DNA of 35,368 bases from Prevotellaceae bacterium (GTDB lineage: Bacteria > Bacteroidota > Bacteroidia > Bacteroidales > UBA932). The notes under the pieces are model-generated. The model was given only the letters and a program-made list of their open reading frames with translations, searched no databases and was not told the DNA's origin. The stretch covers positions 1 to 35,368 of the forward strand of contig JAISOH010000002.1 of the NCBI GenBank assembly GCA_031275825.1, given 5' to 3'. Shown piece after piece: positions 15,561 through 24,687 of the stretch. A program made the position numbers and the translations under genes. Every line of letters begins with the position of its first letter. The first letter of the stretch is position 1.

Positions 15561-18179
15561 ATGAAACGCAGATTGCTTATATTGATTCTGTTATTTCCGA
15601 TCTTGATGAACGCGCAAATTGCAGAGGATTTTGAGTTGCAAAATATCGAAACATGGAAACAGACGCCGGAAAACCGTTGGGCGGCATCGCAAACCGATGC
15701 TGTTGAAGGAAATTTTTCGCTGAAACATATCTTTGACAATACTGCAGCAGGACACGACAGAATATCTGTTTCGGTTGAAAACATTGATATTGCGGCAGGA
15801 AATGTTACATGGAAATTTTTAATCAGGCACGGATATAATCCATCATCATCAAACTGTTGGGCAACCTTTCTGATGAGCGATAAGGATGCTGCAATGATGA
15901 TGAAAGACAGCGCCGTAAATGCTTATGCCATTGGCGTTAATCTTGTTGGAAGCAGCGATTTTGTTTATCTTTACAAAATAACAAACGGAATTGCAACTCA
16001 ACTTGTAAATACAAATATCAACTGGGAAACCGCTATAAAATCAACAGGAAAAGCGGCGATGGAAGTAACACGAAAAACAGACGGAGAATGGAATATACGC
16101 ATAGACAGGACAGGAAGTTTTGAAAATTTTGAACAGGCAGGAACTCCGGTAATCGACACCGAGCACAGCAACTTTAATCATTTCGGATTGCTATATACCT
16201 ACACTTCGAGCGCCGACATGCGTCTTTGGTTCGATAAACTTACAATCACATCAAGCATATTGCCGGCACAAATAACAGGCGTAAATAAATTAAGCAAAAA
16301 CCAACTTGCAATATCAATAAGCAAATCGGTGGAAAGTATCGGAAACATAAGTTTAATCAATCAAAACGGAGAAGATGTAAATATAATTTCCCAAAGCGTG
16401 GAAGGGCAAAACTATGATAAAATCATTGTAACAACCGAACCTTTGCACGGACGGAAATTTACAGTATCAATCAATAACCTGACCGATAAGGATGAAATTA
16501 CAACAAACACCGCAAAAACATTTTTTATTGATAATTTTGACTATGGCGACGTTGTTTTCAACGAAATAATGTTTCGTTCCGAACCTGTGGTCGGATTACC
16601 AAACAGAAAATATATAGAACTGTACAACCGTACGCAATACAGCATAAATACAGGCGATTGGAAAATACTGTACGGAACGGCAGGAGAAGCCCGAATTACA
16701 GCCGACAGTATTTCTGCATGTTCGTATGCGGTTATCTGTACATCAAGCGCAGTAGCAGATTTGTCGCCTTACGGAAAAGTTATTTCTGCCGTTTCTTTTC
16801 CCACATTGACATATTCGGGACAAAACCTGAAACTTGTCGATAACGAAAATAATCTTATTGCAGCAGTTAATTATCTGCCCGACTGGCATAACAACACAGA
16901 AAAAACAGCAGGAGGCTGGTCGCTCGAAAAAATAGATTTTGACAATCTTTCGGAATTAAGCAACAACTGGAAATCAAGCCTCGATGAAAAAGGAGGAACG
17001 CCGGGACAAAAAAATTCCGTATTCGGCGAAAATCCCGATAACAAACCGCCAGTTCTTATTCAATGGGAAATTTTAGACAATAACAAATTGCGACTGATTT
17101 TCAACGAACCGATAAACATGGAAACCGCATCGCAAACCGAAATTTATTTTGTTGATAACAATATCGGAAATCCCGTAAATGTGATAACGGATTATAATGA
17201 AATAACATTAATTTTTGACGATATTATTGAACTTGGCGTAATTTATAATCTTACGGTACAAAATACTTTTGCCGATATTGCAGGAAACGCTACTGTTGAT
17301 TTTAATCTTGCTTTCGGCATAATGCACAAGCCGCAAAATAACGATGTTATTATAAACGAAACCCTTTTCAATCCTTACCCAAACGGCGTGGATTTTGTGG
17401 AAATTTACAACCGCTCACATAAAAACATTGATTTCAAGGACCTGTTTTTGGCAACACGCAACAAAAGTACAGGTTTGTTGCAGTCAGTACATCGCATACA
17501 GTCAAAAAGCGGTTTTCTGCAAACTCAACAATTTGCCGTACTTACAACAAATCCCGAAACTGTAAGTCAGCAGTATTATGTTCAAAATCCTGAAAATATG
17601 ATAACGATGGAACAGATGCCTGCGTATCCCAACACAGACGGAACTGTTGTGCTGCTTGACGAACAGCAAAATATAATCGATGAGTTTTCATATAACGAAA
17701 ATATGCATTTCAAATTTTTGACAGACGTTGAAGGCGTTTCTCTTGAACGTACAAACTACGAAAAACCGACAAACGACAGAAATAACTGGCATTCCGCATC
17801 AGGAGATGCCGGATATGCAACACCGACTTACAAAAACTCGCAGGCAGAATTTAATTCTGAAAATTACGGCTTTAATATTTCGCCGCAAACATTCTCGCCC
17901 GACAATAGCGGTATTGACGACGAACTGCTTATTACTTACTCAATGCCTGAATCGGGATACATTGCAAACATAAAAATATATGATTCGCAGGGACGTCATA
18001 TTACCGATGTACAAAACAACGCTTTGCTTGGAACACAGGGCAGTTTTATATGGAACGGACTGAATGACAGAAAACAAAAGGTAAACATTGGCGTTTATAT
18101 AGTTTATATTGAATATTTTAACCTGCAGGGAAAAGTTACAAAAGAAAAGAAAACATGCATTGTAGCAGCGCAAAAATAA
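15561..18179 (+). CDS. Secreted lamin-tail-domain (LTD) protein with FlgD-like C-terminus
   Basis: The ATG at 15561 gives a clear signal peptide (MKRRLLILILLFPILMNAQ), so I prefer it to 15537; length is then 872. The order is an N-terminal jelly-roll-like region (to about 240), a first lamin-tail domain (DVVFNEIMFRSEP, KYIELYNRT) near 335-450, an SbsA-type Ig-like domain (DNKLRLIFNEPIN) near 500-600, a second lamin-tail domain (DVIINETLFNPYP, DFVEIYNRS) near 610-720, and a C-terminal FlgD-like Ig fold (IKIYDSQGRHI, GSFIWNGLNDR) of the kind used in gliding/type IX secreted proteins. It is probably exported to the surface or outside. The enzyme activity, if any, is unknown. Confidence 0.85.
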   Translation: MKRRLLILILLFPILMNAQIAEDFELQNIETWKQTPENRWAASQTDAVEGNFSLKHIFDNTAAGHDRISVSVENIDIAAGNVTWKFLIRHGYNPSSSNCWATFLMSDKDAAMMMKDSAVNAYAIGVNLVGSSDFVYLYKITNGIATQLVNTNINWETAIKSTGKAAMEVTRKTDGEWNIRIDRTGSFENFEQAGTPVIDTEHSNFNHFGLLYTYTSSADMRLWFDKLTITSSILPAQITGVNKLSKNQLAISISKSVESIGNISLINQNGEDVNIISQSVEGQNYDKIIVTTEPLHGRKFTVSINNLTDKDEITTNTAKTFFIDNFDYGDVVFNEIMFRSEPVVGLPNRKYIELYNRTQYSINTGDWKILYGTAGEARITADSISACSYAVICTSSAVADLSPYGKVISAVSFPTLTYSGQNLKLVDNENNLIAAVNYLPDWHNNTEKTAGGWSLEKIDFDNLSELSNNWKSSLDEKGGTPGQKNSVFGENPDNKPPVLIQWEILDNNKLRLIFNEPINMETASQTEIYFVDNNIGNPVNVITDYNEITLIFDDIIELGVIYNLTVQNTFADIAGNATVDFNLAFGIMHKPQNNDVIINETLFNPYPNGVDFVEIYNRSHKNIDFKDLFLATRNKSTGLLQSVHRIQSKSGFLQTQQFAVLTTNPETVSQQYYVQNPENMITMEQMPAYPNTDGTVVLLDEQQNIIDEFSYNENMHFKFLTDVEGVSLERTNYEKPTNDRNNWHSASGDAGYATPTYKNSQAEFNSENYGFNISPQTFSPDNSGIDDELLITYSMPESGYIANIKIYDSQGRHITDVQNNALLGTQGSFIWNGLNDRKQKVNIGVYIVYIEYFNLQGKVTKEKKTCIVAAQK

Positions 18180-18385
18180 AAACCCGCCTGTCGGTAATAA
18201 TCAGTTCGCTGCACAGAATATACAAATTAAGATAAAATTTATTTCTTGTTTTGTATCAAAGAAAAAACTTTTGTTCTATTTTGCAGGTTTTAATCAATAT
18301 TGCCATAAAACTATGCATTCTTATTCATTAATTCCTGTTTCTGATTTGTTATTAACAAATGATTTGTACGGTTGTTAAGGAATAT

Positions 18386-19279
18386 TTATGTGTTTTTTGT
18401 TTTCACTTTTATCTGTTCAAATCCTTTTCCGAAAACTCCCATAACCGAAGCAACAGTTATAAAGGCATCTTTATCGATTTCCTTTATAAGCCGGTAAAGT
18501 TCGTTGCTCTGGTATTTTTTTACTACAACCAGCAAAACTTTGTTTTCTTCTTTTGTAAACCATCCTGTTGAATTCATTACCGATACTCCGCGATGTAATT
18601 CATTGCTTATCCTGTCGGCAATTTCTTCATATTTTTTTGAAAATATAAACATCTGTACCGACTGTTTTGATCCTGACAGCAAAAAATCAAGAGTGCTGCT
18701 CATAACCGCAATAAGGATGTAGCCGTACATTACCTTTACAAAATCGTGAGAAACGAAAAACGATGATGCTATGATTACCAAATCTATATACAATATTATT
18801 CGTCCGGGCGTAACGTTGCGGTATTTATTGACAAACAACGCTACAATATCTGTTCCTCCCGTACTGCCGCCCTGTGCAAATGTGATTGCTATTCCTGCTC
18901 CTGAAAAAATTCCGCCCATAATAGCACACATGAGAGGACCATTATCAGTACAAAATTTTTGTCCGAAACCTTTTGCATCGGGTATAATTTCAGGAAGCAA
19001 CTGAAATAAAACAGTAACAATAAAAGTTGCAGTTATGGTTTTAATTGCAAAATTTTTACCAAGTACCCTTATTGACATTATCAACAAAATTGCATTTATT
19101 ATGAAATACGTATAACCTATTGGAAATCCCGTCAGATAATAGATAATTGTTCCTATTCCGCTCACGCCTCCGCCTACAATTTCATTGGGAATAAGAAATA
19201 CTACCCATCCTGTTACGTACAAAAGCAAACCAAGCGTTATCAGAAAATAAGTTTTTATATATTTAAGTGTTTGATTCAC
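18386..19279 (-). CDS. YitT family membrane protein (DUF161 + DUF2179)
   Basis: This 297-residue protein has a membrane part of about five to six helices (residues 10-205), with VVFLIPNEIVGGGVSGIGTI and FAQGGSTGGTDIVA, the glycine-rich motifs of the YitT/YczE-like DUF161 family. A soluble C-terminal DUF2179 domain follows (about 210-290: TKEENKVLLVVVKKYQSNEL). Members are predicted transporters of unknown substrate. The gene stands 36 nt after the DUF4270 stop and could be read with it. It converges with the lamin-tail gene; the 206-bp gap between them shows no clear terminator. Confidence 0.9.
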   Translation of the reverse strand: MNQTLKYIKTYFLITLGLLLYVTGWVVFLIPNEIVGGGVSGIGTIIYYLTGFPIGYTYFIINAILLIMSIRVLGKNFAIKTITATFIVTVLFQLLPEIIPDAKGFGQKFCTDNGPLMCAIMGGIFSGAGIAITFAQGGSTGGTDIVALFVNKYRNVTPGRIILYIDLVIIASSFFVSHDFVKVMYGYILIAVMSSTLDFLLSGSKQSVQMFIFSKKYEEIADRISNELHRGVSVMNSTGWFTKEENKVLLVVVKKYQSNELYRLIKEIDKDAFITVASVMGVFGKGFEQIKVKTKNT

Positions 19280-19315
19280 AATAATTATTTTATGTCAAAT
19301 GTTTACGCTATTTCA

Positions 19316-20752
19316 CTAATATCTCGGTTTGGCATAAGTAATAATCAGCCGTGGCGGCCGTGAACTTGATGAGCCTTTCAACAATGTCTGATACAAATAT
19401 GCCTGATTTTCGATGTATGAATATGACGTTGTTCCGTAATATGATGTACTTGTTATTTGTGTATATGGAGAAACATACATTACTGCCGAATTTGACTTTT
19501 CCATGTTTTTAAGCATGTTTGTAAAATCATAAGTTATTTTCATCGAATATTTATACAATGTTCTGTTCAGCGCTCCTCCAAACAGTGTGGAATTAAGTTC
19601 TGTGATAGATGTAAGGCCTGGATACGAAACTGTTGCCGTATCCGATGTTTTTTGAATTGAGCGGTAAAACAGTCCCAACGGCGTTGCTAATCTGTCCGGT
19701 TCATATCCTTCAAAACGTTCAGCATCAAATTCGAGCAGAACACGTGATATTGCTATTTGTTCTTTATTCATGTTTTTTGATACAAACCAGTTTTGAATAT
19801 CATTTTTTCTTATTTTTATCATTGGCGTAATGCCGAACAATCCTTGAATATACAGCGTGCTGTCCAAAGTTGCCGTTTGTGCTGTGTCGTTTAATGTTGC
19901 AGTATTCACTTTCAGCGAATGCGTTGCCGTTGTATAATCGTGTTGCACTGCGGTAAACGATGCCATGTATCCCGAACTGTAATGCCAGTAAGCAGCAACA
20001 GTATCTTCACCATCGCGCTTGTAATATACCGACAAATTTATATCCAGTGTGTTCAAAGCCATTCTGTTCATTCTGCCTGTTATTCCCGGAGTTACATTGT
20101 CGGCAGTAATATAAAGTCCGTTAAAATATTCATAAAACGAAGATATTGAATCATACAGCATAACATCTGCCGGCGCCGAAACAAGTTTTTCGCCTATGGA
20201 ATTGTCAAGATGTATTTTAAGAGTATCGGAAGTTTCCCATCTGTCTTTGGGAGTCCGTACGTATTGTTTGGTTGCAACGGGAGTCGGATTTATCATAGAA
20301 TTTATATTTCTAACCGGATAATATACCGAGTCATAATAAATTTGTTTGTTTAATTCGTAAACTTTTAATGTTTGGTCATAAGCATCTTCGCCTGTACGGT
20401 CAGTAACAACTATGTCCAGAATAACAGAATCGACCGTATGCGTTGTTCCGAAATCCATGCTGTCGGTTGTAGGCGCTATTTGAAAAGCCAAGCCTGCCGT
20501 TGTTGTTCCCAAAATCGGGTCGTAATAACTGCCGAACGAATTATATTGAAGATTCATTGTCATTACGGAATCAAGCGTTACATTATAAACTGCCGGATAA
20601 AGCGTGTCTGTTACAAGCATAAACTGCTCTTCATCGGGAACCATGTCAACTCCGATAGTTTTATCTACATCTGTGCATGACGCAAAAAACAATATCAATA
20701 TTAATATTGAAAAAAAACTTTTTTTTGTCCGTTTAATAATATTTTTAATCAT
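19316..20752 (-). CDS. DUF4270 lipoprotein
   Basis: The 478-residue protein starts with a basic, hydrophobic leader ending in LILFFASC, a lipobox with the acylated Cys at about residue 26. The mature part (IGVDMVPDEEQF, YYDPILGTTTAGLAFQ) matches the DUF4270 family of Bacteroidetes surface lipoproteins, rich in beta strands and without known activity. Its ATG overlaps the 3' end of the short GT5 gene by 8 bp. DUF4270 genes are regularly found beside this GT5 gene in the phylum, which points to a conserved but undefined link. Cell-envelope location is inferred from the lipobox. Confidence 0.88.
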   Translation of the reverse strand: MIKNIIKRTKKSFFSILILILFFASCTDVDKTIGVDMVPDEEQFMLVTDTLYPAVYNVTLDSVMTMNLQYNSFGSYYDPILGTTTAGLAFQIAPTTDSMDFGTTHTVDSVILDIVVTDRTGEDAYDQTLKVYELNKQIYYDSVYYPVRNINSMINPTPVATKQYVRTPKDRWETSDTLKIHLDNSIGEKLVSAPADVMLYDSISSFYEYFNGLYITADNVTPGITGRMNRMALNTLDINLSVYYKRDGEDTVAAYWHYSSGYMASFTAVQHDYTTATHSLKVNTATLNDTAQTATLDSTLYIQGLFGITPMIKIRKNDIQNWFVSKNMNKEQIAISRVLLEFDAERFEGYEPDRLATPLGLFYRSIQKTSDTATVSYPGLTSITELNSTLFGGALNRTLYKYSMKITYDFTNMLKNMEKSNSAVMYVSPYTQITSTSYYGTTSYSYIENQAYLYQTLLKGSSSSRPPRLIITYAKPRY

Positions 20753-21560
20753 GTTTTTCTAATATTTTTTCGTAAAAATTTGCATAACTTTGAGGATTGT
20801 TGTTTATATCCCCATATTCGAGTATATGTTTTTCTTTTTCTCTGACATAATCTTCAATTTTTCTGTTAATTTTTTTTGCCCCAAAAATAATTCCATCCGA
20901 ATAGTCGATTGCAAATTTCACAAAATGCTCGTAATCCGGCTTTTCTATTAATGTTTCTATGTGTTTGAGTTTTATGTTTTTGCTAATTAATTTTCTGTTC
21001 AGCGTATCGCTGAATGTTCCTTCAAACCTGTCGTTATACAGTGATAAAACGATTTTTGAATTTTTTATTATATCGTCTTTGTAAGCATTTTTAAGAAACA
21101 GCGGCACCATATATGTAAACCATCCGTGGCAATGAATAACATCGGGAATCCACTGTAATTTTTTTACGGTTTCGAGAACTCCGCGAGCATAAAATATTGC
21201 ACGTTCATCATTATCGGCAAACGGGATGCCCGTTTCGTCTTCAAACAACAGTTTTCTGCGAAAAAAATCTTCGCTGTCAATAAAATAAACCTGCATTCTT
21301 GCAGCCGAAATAGATGCAACTTTTATCAGAAGCGGATGGTCATTGTCATCAATTATTATATTTACTCCTGACAGTCTAATAACTTCGTGCAATTGATGGC
21401 GCCTGTCGTTTATACAGCCATAATGAGGAACAAAAGTCCTTATTTCGTTACCCATTTCCTGAATTGCCTGAGGTAGATGCCTGCAAATAATAGAAATGTC
21501 ATTTTCAGGCAGATATGGAGTAATTTCCGAACAGACAAATAAAATTTTTGCGTTTCTCAT
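20745..21560 (-). CDS. Short GT5 starch/glycogen-synthase-like protein
   Basis: This 271-residue protein corresponds only to the N-terminal Rossmann domain of GT5 glycogen synthases (full enzymes are about 480 or more). It has ILFVCSEITPYLPENDISII, HPLLIKVASISAARMQVYFI, FADNDERAIFYARGVLETVK and PDVIHCHGWFTY. The substrate-binding KTGGL motif is absent: that site reads PENDISIICRHLP, as in other Bacteroidetes short homologues I remember. The C-terminal nucleotide-sugar domain is also missing, so catalysis is doubtful despite the usual annotation. Its own -7 element lies about 39 nt upstream, and it overlaps the DUF4270 gene. Confidence 0.85.
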   Translation of the reverse strand: MRNAKILFVCSEITPYLPENDISIICRHLPQAIQEMGNEIRTFVPHYGCINDRRHQLHEVIRLSGVNIIIDDNDHPLLIKVASISAARMQVYFIDSEDFFRRKLLFEDETGIPFADNDERAIFYARGVLETVKKLQWIPDVIHCHGWFTYMVPLFLKNAYKDDIIKNSKIVLSLYNDRFEGTFSDTLNRKLISKNIKLKHIETLIEKPDYEHFVKFAIDYSDGIIFGAKKINRKIEDYVREKEKHILEYGDINNNPQSYANFYEKILEKHD

Positions 21561-21598
21561 TTATATATTTCTTATTGTATATTTTATAACACGAGTTA

Positions 21599-21606
21599 CA
21601 AAGGTA
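21599..21606 (-). promoter_or_regulatory. Bacteroidetes -7 element for the GT5/DUF4270 operon
   Basis: The minus strand reads TACCTTTG, matching TAnnTTTG, 38 nt upstream of the GT5 ATG. The rest of the 21607-21940 gap is AT-rich with no gene seen. Confidence 0.6.
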
Positions 21607-21956
21607 ACATTTTTTTTGCTATCTGCGAAATCCGAAAATCAAACTGAACGTTAATATTTTTTATTTTGTCAAAAATGCAATTCTTTCCGTATTGTTAGAA
21701 ACCGTATTAATATTATTGAAAATACAACATGCCTATATATTACCGCTTAATGTTTTTTCATTGCAATGTATTGATAATAAATGATTTTATCAATAAGCAA
21801 ATTAGCGTTCCACAAATATTGTTCAAAATTAATTTTAACGATAACATTGTATTTACAGGGATTGATTTTTTTGACATTCCGCTTTATTAAAATATATTTA
21901 AAATGTTAATAAATGCTGTTTTTATTAAAAATGTTTAATTGTTAAAAATAAATTTA

Positions 21957-21964
21957 TACCTTTG
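21957..21964 (+). promoter_or_regulatory. Bacteroidetes -7 element for the DUF362 gene
   Basis: TACCTTTG at 21957-21964 matches TAnnTTTG. The ORF-track start at 21962 would lie inside this element, so the element supports the later ATG at 21995. Confidence 0.65.
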
Positions 21965-21994
21965 AGGCGGAATATTACACAAATACACAATATT

Positions 21995-22924
21995 ATGAAA
22001 CGTAGAAACTTTATAAAAGCCCTTGCATTAGGCGGTGCGGCAAGTATTATACAATGGAAACCGGACAGTCTTTTTGCCGCTTTACCGAAAAATCCCGCGC
22101 AACTTAACGATCTTGTTGCTGTGATGGGAGGAGAACCTGTTCAACTGTATGAAAAAGCAATTGCTTCAATGGGAGGAATTGGCAGATTTGTAAAAAAAGG
22201 ACAGAGTGTTGTTATAAAACCGAATATCGGCTGGAACAAAGCGCCCGAACTGGCTGCCGACACAAATCCATTGCTGGTATCAGCCCTTGTTAAAGACTGT
22301 TTTGCAGCCGGAGCATCCGAAGTGGGAGTATTTGACCATACCTGCGACGAATGGCGCTCGTGCTACAAAACAAGCGGAATTGAAGATGCTGTGAAAGCCG
22401 CCGGCGGAAAAATGTTGTTTGCCCATGAAGAAAAATATTATCGCCAAGTGTCAATCCCTAACGGAAAACGTCTGAAAAACGCAAAAGTACACGAAGCGAT
22501 TTTGGACTATGATGTATGGATTAATGTTCCGATATTGAAAAATCACGGTGGAGCAAAAATGACTGTTTCACTTAAAAACAGCATGGGAGTAGTGTGGGAT
22601 CGCCGTTATTGGCATGCAAACGATTTGCAGCAATGTATTGCCGACTTTGCAACATTCAACAAAAAACCTGCGCTTAATATTGTTGATGCATACAGAATTA
22701 TGACGCAAAACGGACCTCAGGGCAGAAATTCCAATGATGTACAACTGGCAAAAGCGATATTTATGTCAACCGACCCCGTAGCCATAGATACTGCCGCCGT
22801 TGCATTTTTCAGCCAGTACAAAGAAATGACAATAAATGATGCAAGTCATATAAAATTGAGCGAAGAATTGAAAGTAGGAACTACAAAAATCAACGAATTA
22901 AAAGTAGAACGCATAAGGCTGTAA
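21995..22924 (+). CDS. DUF362 protein with twin-arginine-like signal
   Basis: From the ATG at 21995 the protein (309 residues) begins MKRRNFIKALALGGAASI, a twin-arginine signal (RRNFIK), so it is probably exported folded, with a cofactor, by Tat. The body (VVIKPNIGWNKAPE, ASEVGVFDHTCDEW, WINVPILKNHGGAKMT, DPVAIDTAA) is DUF362, a family found with iron-sulphur proteins. The polyferredoxin gene follows after 60 nt in the same direction, a pairing I recall in other Bacteroidetes, so the two likely form one redox module. The substrate is unknown. The upstream -7 element excludes the earlier start. Confidence 0.85.
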   Translation: MKRRNFIKALALGGAASIIQWKPDSLFAALPKNPAQLNDLVAVMGGEPVQLYEKAIASMGGIGRFVKKGQSVVIKPNIGWNKAPELAADTNPLLVSALVKDCFAAGASEVGVFDHTCDEWRSCYKTSGIEDAVKAAGGKMLFAHEEKYYRQVSIPNGKRLKNAKVHEAILDYDVWINVPILKNHGGAKMTVSLKNSMGVVWDRRYWHANDLQQCIADFATFNKKPALNIVDAYRIMTQNGPQGRNSNDVQLAKAIFMSTDPVAIDTAAVAFFSQYKEMTINDASHIKLSEELKVGTTKINELKVERIRL

Positions 22925-22984
22925 CTGATAAACCGATGATTTTTAATTTGTAATTTTCAAAATATTAATAATACACTTTTAAGG

Positions 22985-24496
22985 ATGTATAAAAATTTAC
23001 GCCGTTTTCGCATCGTTTTTGCGATATTGTTTTTGTTTGCTCTTACGCTTGTATTTGCAGACATTAGCGGCAATGCGGCTTCGTTTTTCAAAAACTCCAT
23101 AGAATTACAGTTTGTGCCTGCTCTGTTTGGAATTTTGACAGGAGCAGCAGGAGTTTTTTTAATTTTAATTCTCATCACGCTTTTGTTTGGACGCGTTTAC
23201 TGTTCGTTTCTTTGCCCTGCGGGAATTTTTCAGGATGCGGTAACATTTATTGCCAATATCTTTAAAAGCAAGAAAAATCGGCGCCATGCTTATGCAAAAC
23301 CGCATCGCATATTGCGCTATACCGTAATGACGCTTGTTTTTTCGTTATTGATTACCGGCAGCACAACATTGCTGTTAAAGTTAGACCCGTACAGCAATTA
23401 CGGACGCATAGCCGAAAACGTATTTCGACCTGTAATAATAAGCGCCAACAATGTTGCTTCTTCGCTGTTTGCCGACACGTTTTATCAAATGAATTACAAA
23501 ACGTTTACATTCGGAAGCATTGTTTATGCAGTACTGGTTCTTGCAGTAATAACAGTGACGAGCGCTTTGCGCGGACGTTTGTTTTGCAATACTGTTTGTC
23601 CTGTCGGTTCGTTACTGGGTTTGATTTCAAAATATTCTGTTTTTCGCATTACCATAAAAAAATCCGAATGTACGCATTGCCGCCTGTGCGAATTTGCATG
23701 TAAATCACAGTGTATAAACAGCAAAAACGAACAGATTGACAATTCGCGCTGCGTGCAGTGTTATAATTGCGCCGTATCGTGCAAACACAATGCAATAGGA
23801 CTGCAGTATGCATACGTAAAAAAAGAAAAACAACCTGTTGATGCAGGCAAACGCAAAGCCTTTATAACTTCGGCAGGAATATTGAGCGCAGTATTAGCTG
23901 CAAAAATATTTATACCCAAATTCAGAACATCAACAAAAAACGCAAAAGCGATAGCGCCTCCCGGAGCAATAAGCATCGACCGTTTGAAACAGTATTGCAC
24001 GGCTTGTCACGCATGTATTGCATCGTGTCCATCTCGGGTATTGCGTCCTGCTTTTAACGAGTATGGACTTGACGGCTTTATGCTTCCGGTGATGGATTAT
24101 AAAAACGGTTACTGTAATTACGACTGTACCGAATGTTCAAATGTCTGTCCGAATTATGCACTGATTTCCCAAAAACCGGATGACAAAAAGAAAATACAAA
24201 TAGGAAAGGCTAATTTTGTTGAACAAAACTGTATAGTCGTACTCGATGGCACCGATTGCGGAGCCTGTGATGAGCATTGTCCTACAAAGGCGGTTCACAT
24301 GGTATCGTTTCGCGATGGTTTGCTGATTCCCGAAGTTAATACCGATTTGTGCGTAGGTTGCGGCGGCTGCGAATACATCTGTCCGGGACGACCCGAAAAG
24401 GCAATTTTTGTAACAGGCAATGAAGTTCACCAAACTGCCACCTTGCCCGCACAACAGGAACAGGAAGAAAAAACAGTTACCGACTTCGGATTTTAG
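22985..24496 (+). CDS. Membrane-bound polyferredoxin (NapH/CcoG-like, multiple 4Fe-4S)
   Basis: This 503-residue protein has about four to five helices in its first 210 residues, with CSFLCPAG and CNTVCPVGS, as in the NapH/RdxA membrane ferredoxins. Then come cysteine clusters CTHCRLCEFAC and CVQCYNCAVSC, a further helix near residue 300, and more clusters: CTACHACIASC, CNYDCTECSNVC, CGACDEHC and CVGCGGCEYIC. That could hold about five or six 4Fe-4S centres. It probably moves electrons across or along the inner membrane for the neighbouring DUF362 protein. A weak AT-rich inverted repeat (TTGATAA / TTATCAA) follows the stop. Confidence 0.85.
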   Translation: MYKNLRRFRIVFAILFLFALTLVFADISGNAASFFKNSIELQFVPALFGILTGAAGVFLILILITLLFGRVYCSFLCPAGIFQDAVTFIANIFKSKKNRRHAYAKPHRILRYTVMTLVFSLLITGSTTLLLKLDPYSNYGRIAENVFRPVIISANNVASSLFADTFYQMNYKTFTFGSIVYAVLVLAVITVTSALRGRLFCNTVCPVGSLLGLISKYSVFRITIKKSECTHCRLCEFACKSQCINSKNEQIDNSRCVQCYNCAVSCKHNAIGLQYAYVKKEKQPVDAGKRKAFITSAGILSAVLAAKIFIPKFRTSTKNAKAIAPPGAISIDRLKQYCTACHACIASCPSRVLRPAFNEYGLDGFMLPVMDYKNGYCNYDCTECSNVCPNYALISQKPDDKKKIQIGKANFVEQNCIVVLDGTDCGACDEHCPTKAVHMVSFRDGLLIPEVNTDLCVGCGGCEYICPGRPEKAIFVTGNEVHQTATLPAQQEQEEKTVTDFGF

Positions 24497-24687
24497 ATAG
24501 CCGCGCCTTGATAACCGAACAAACTGTTTATCAAAAATAAATTTACAAATAAAAATACAGGATTTTATTAATTGATAATGGAGAATTATTTGTTTTTCAG
24601 TCATTGCAGACTGCTATCGCAAACAAAAGCAGAAATCCTCTCAATCAGTGAGATTGCGGGTTGAGCCGACAAATGTGTTCTCTTTGT

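Noticed and set aside
24508-24534. Rho-independent terminator after the polyferredoxin gene
   Set aside because: The 7-bp stem is only AT pairs plus one GC pair and there is no T-run on the plus strand.
24600-24665. tRNA-like stretch near AGATTGCGGGTTGAGCC
   Set aside because: No cloverleaf, T-loop GTTCRA or acceptor pairing could be drawn.
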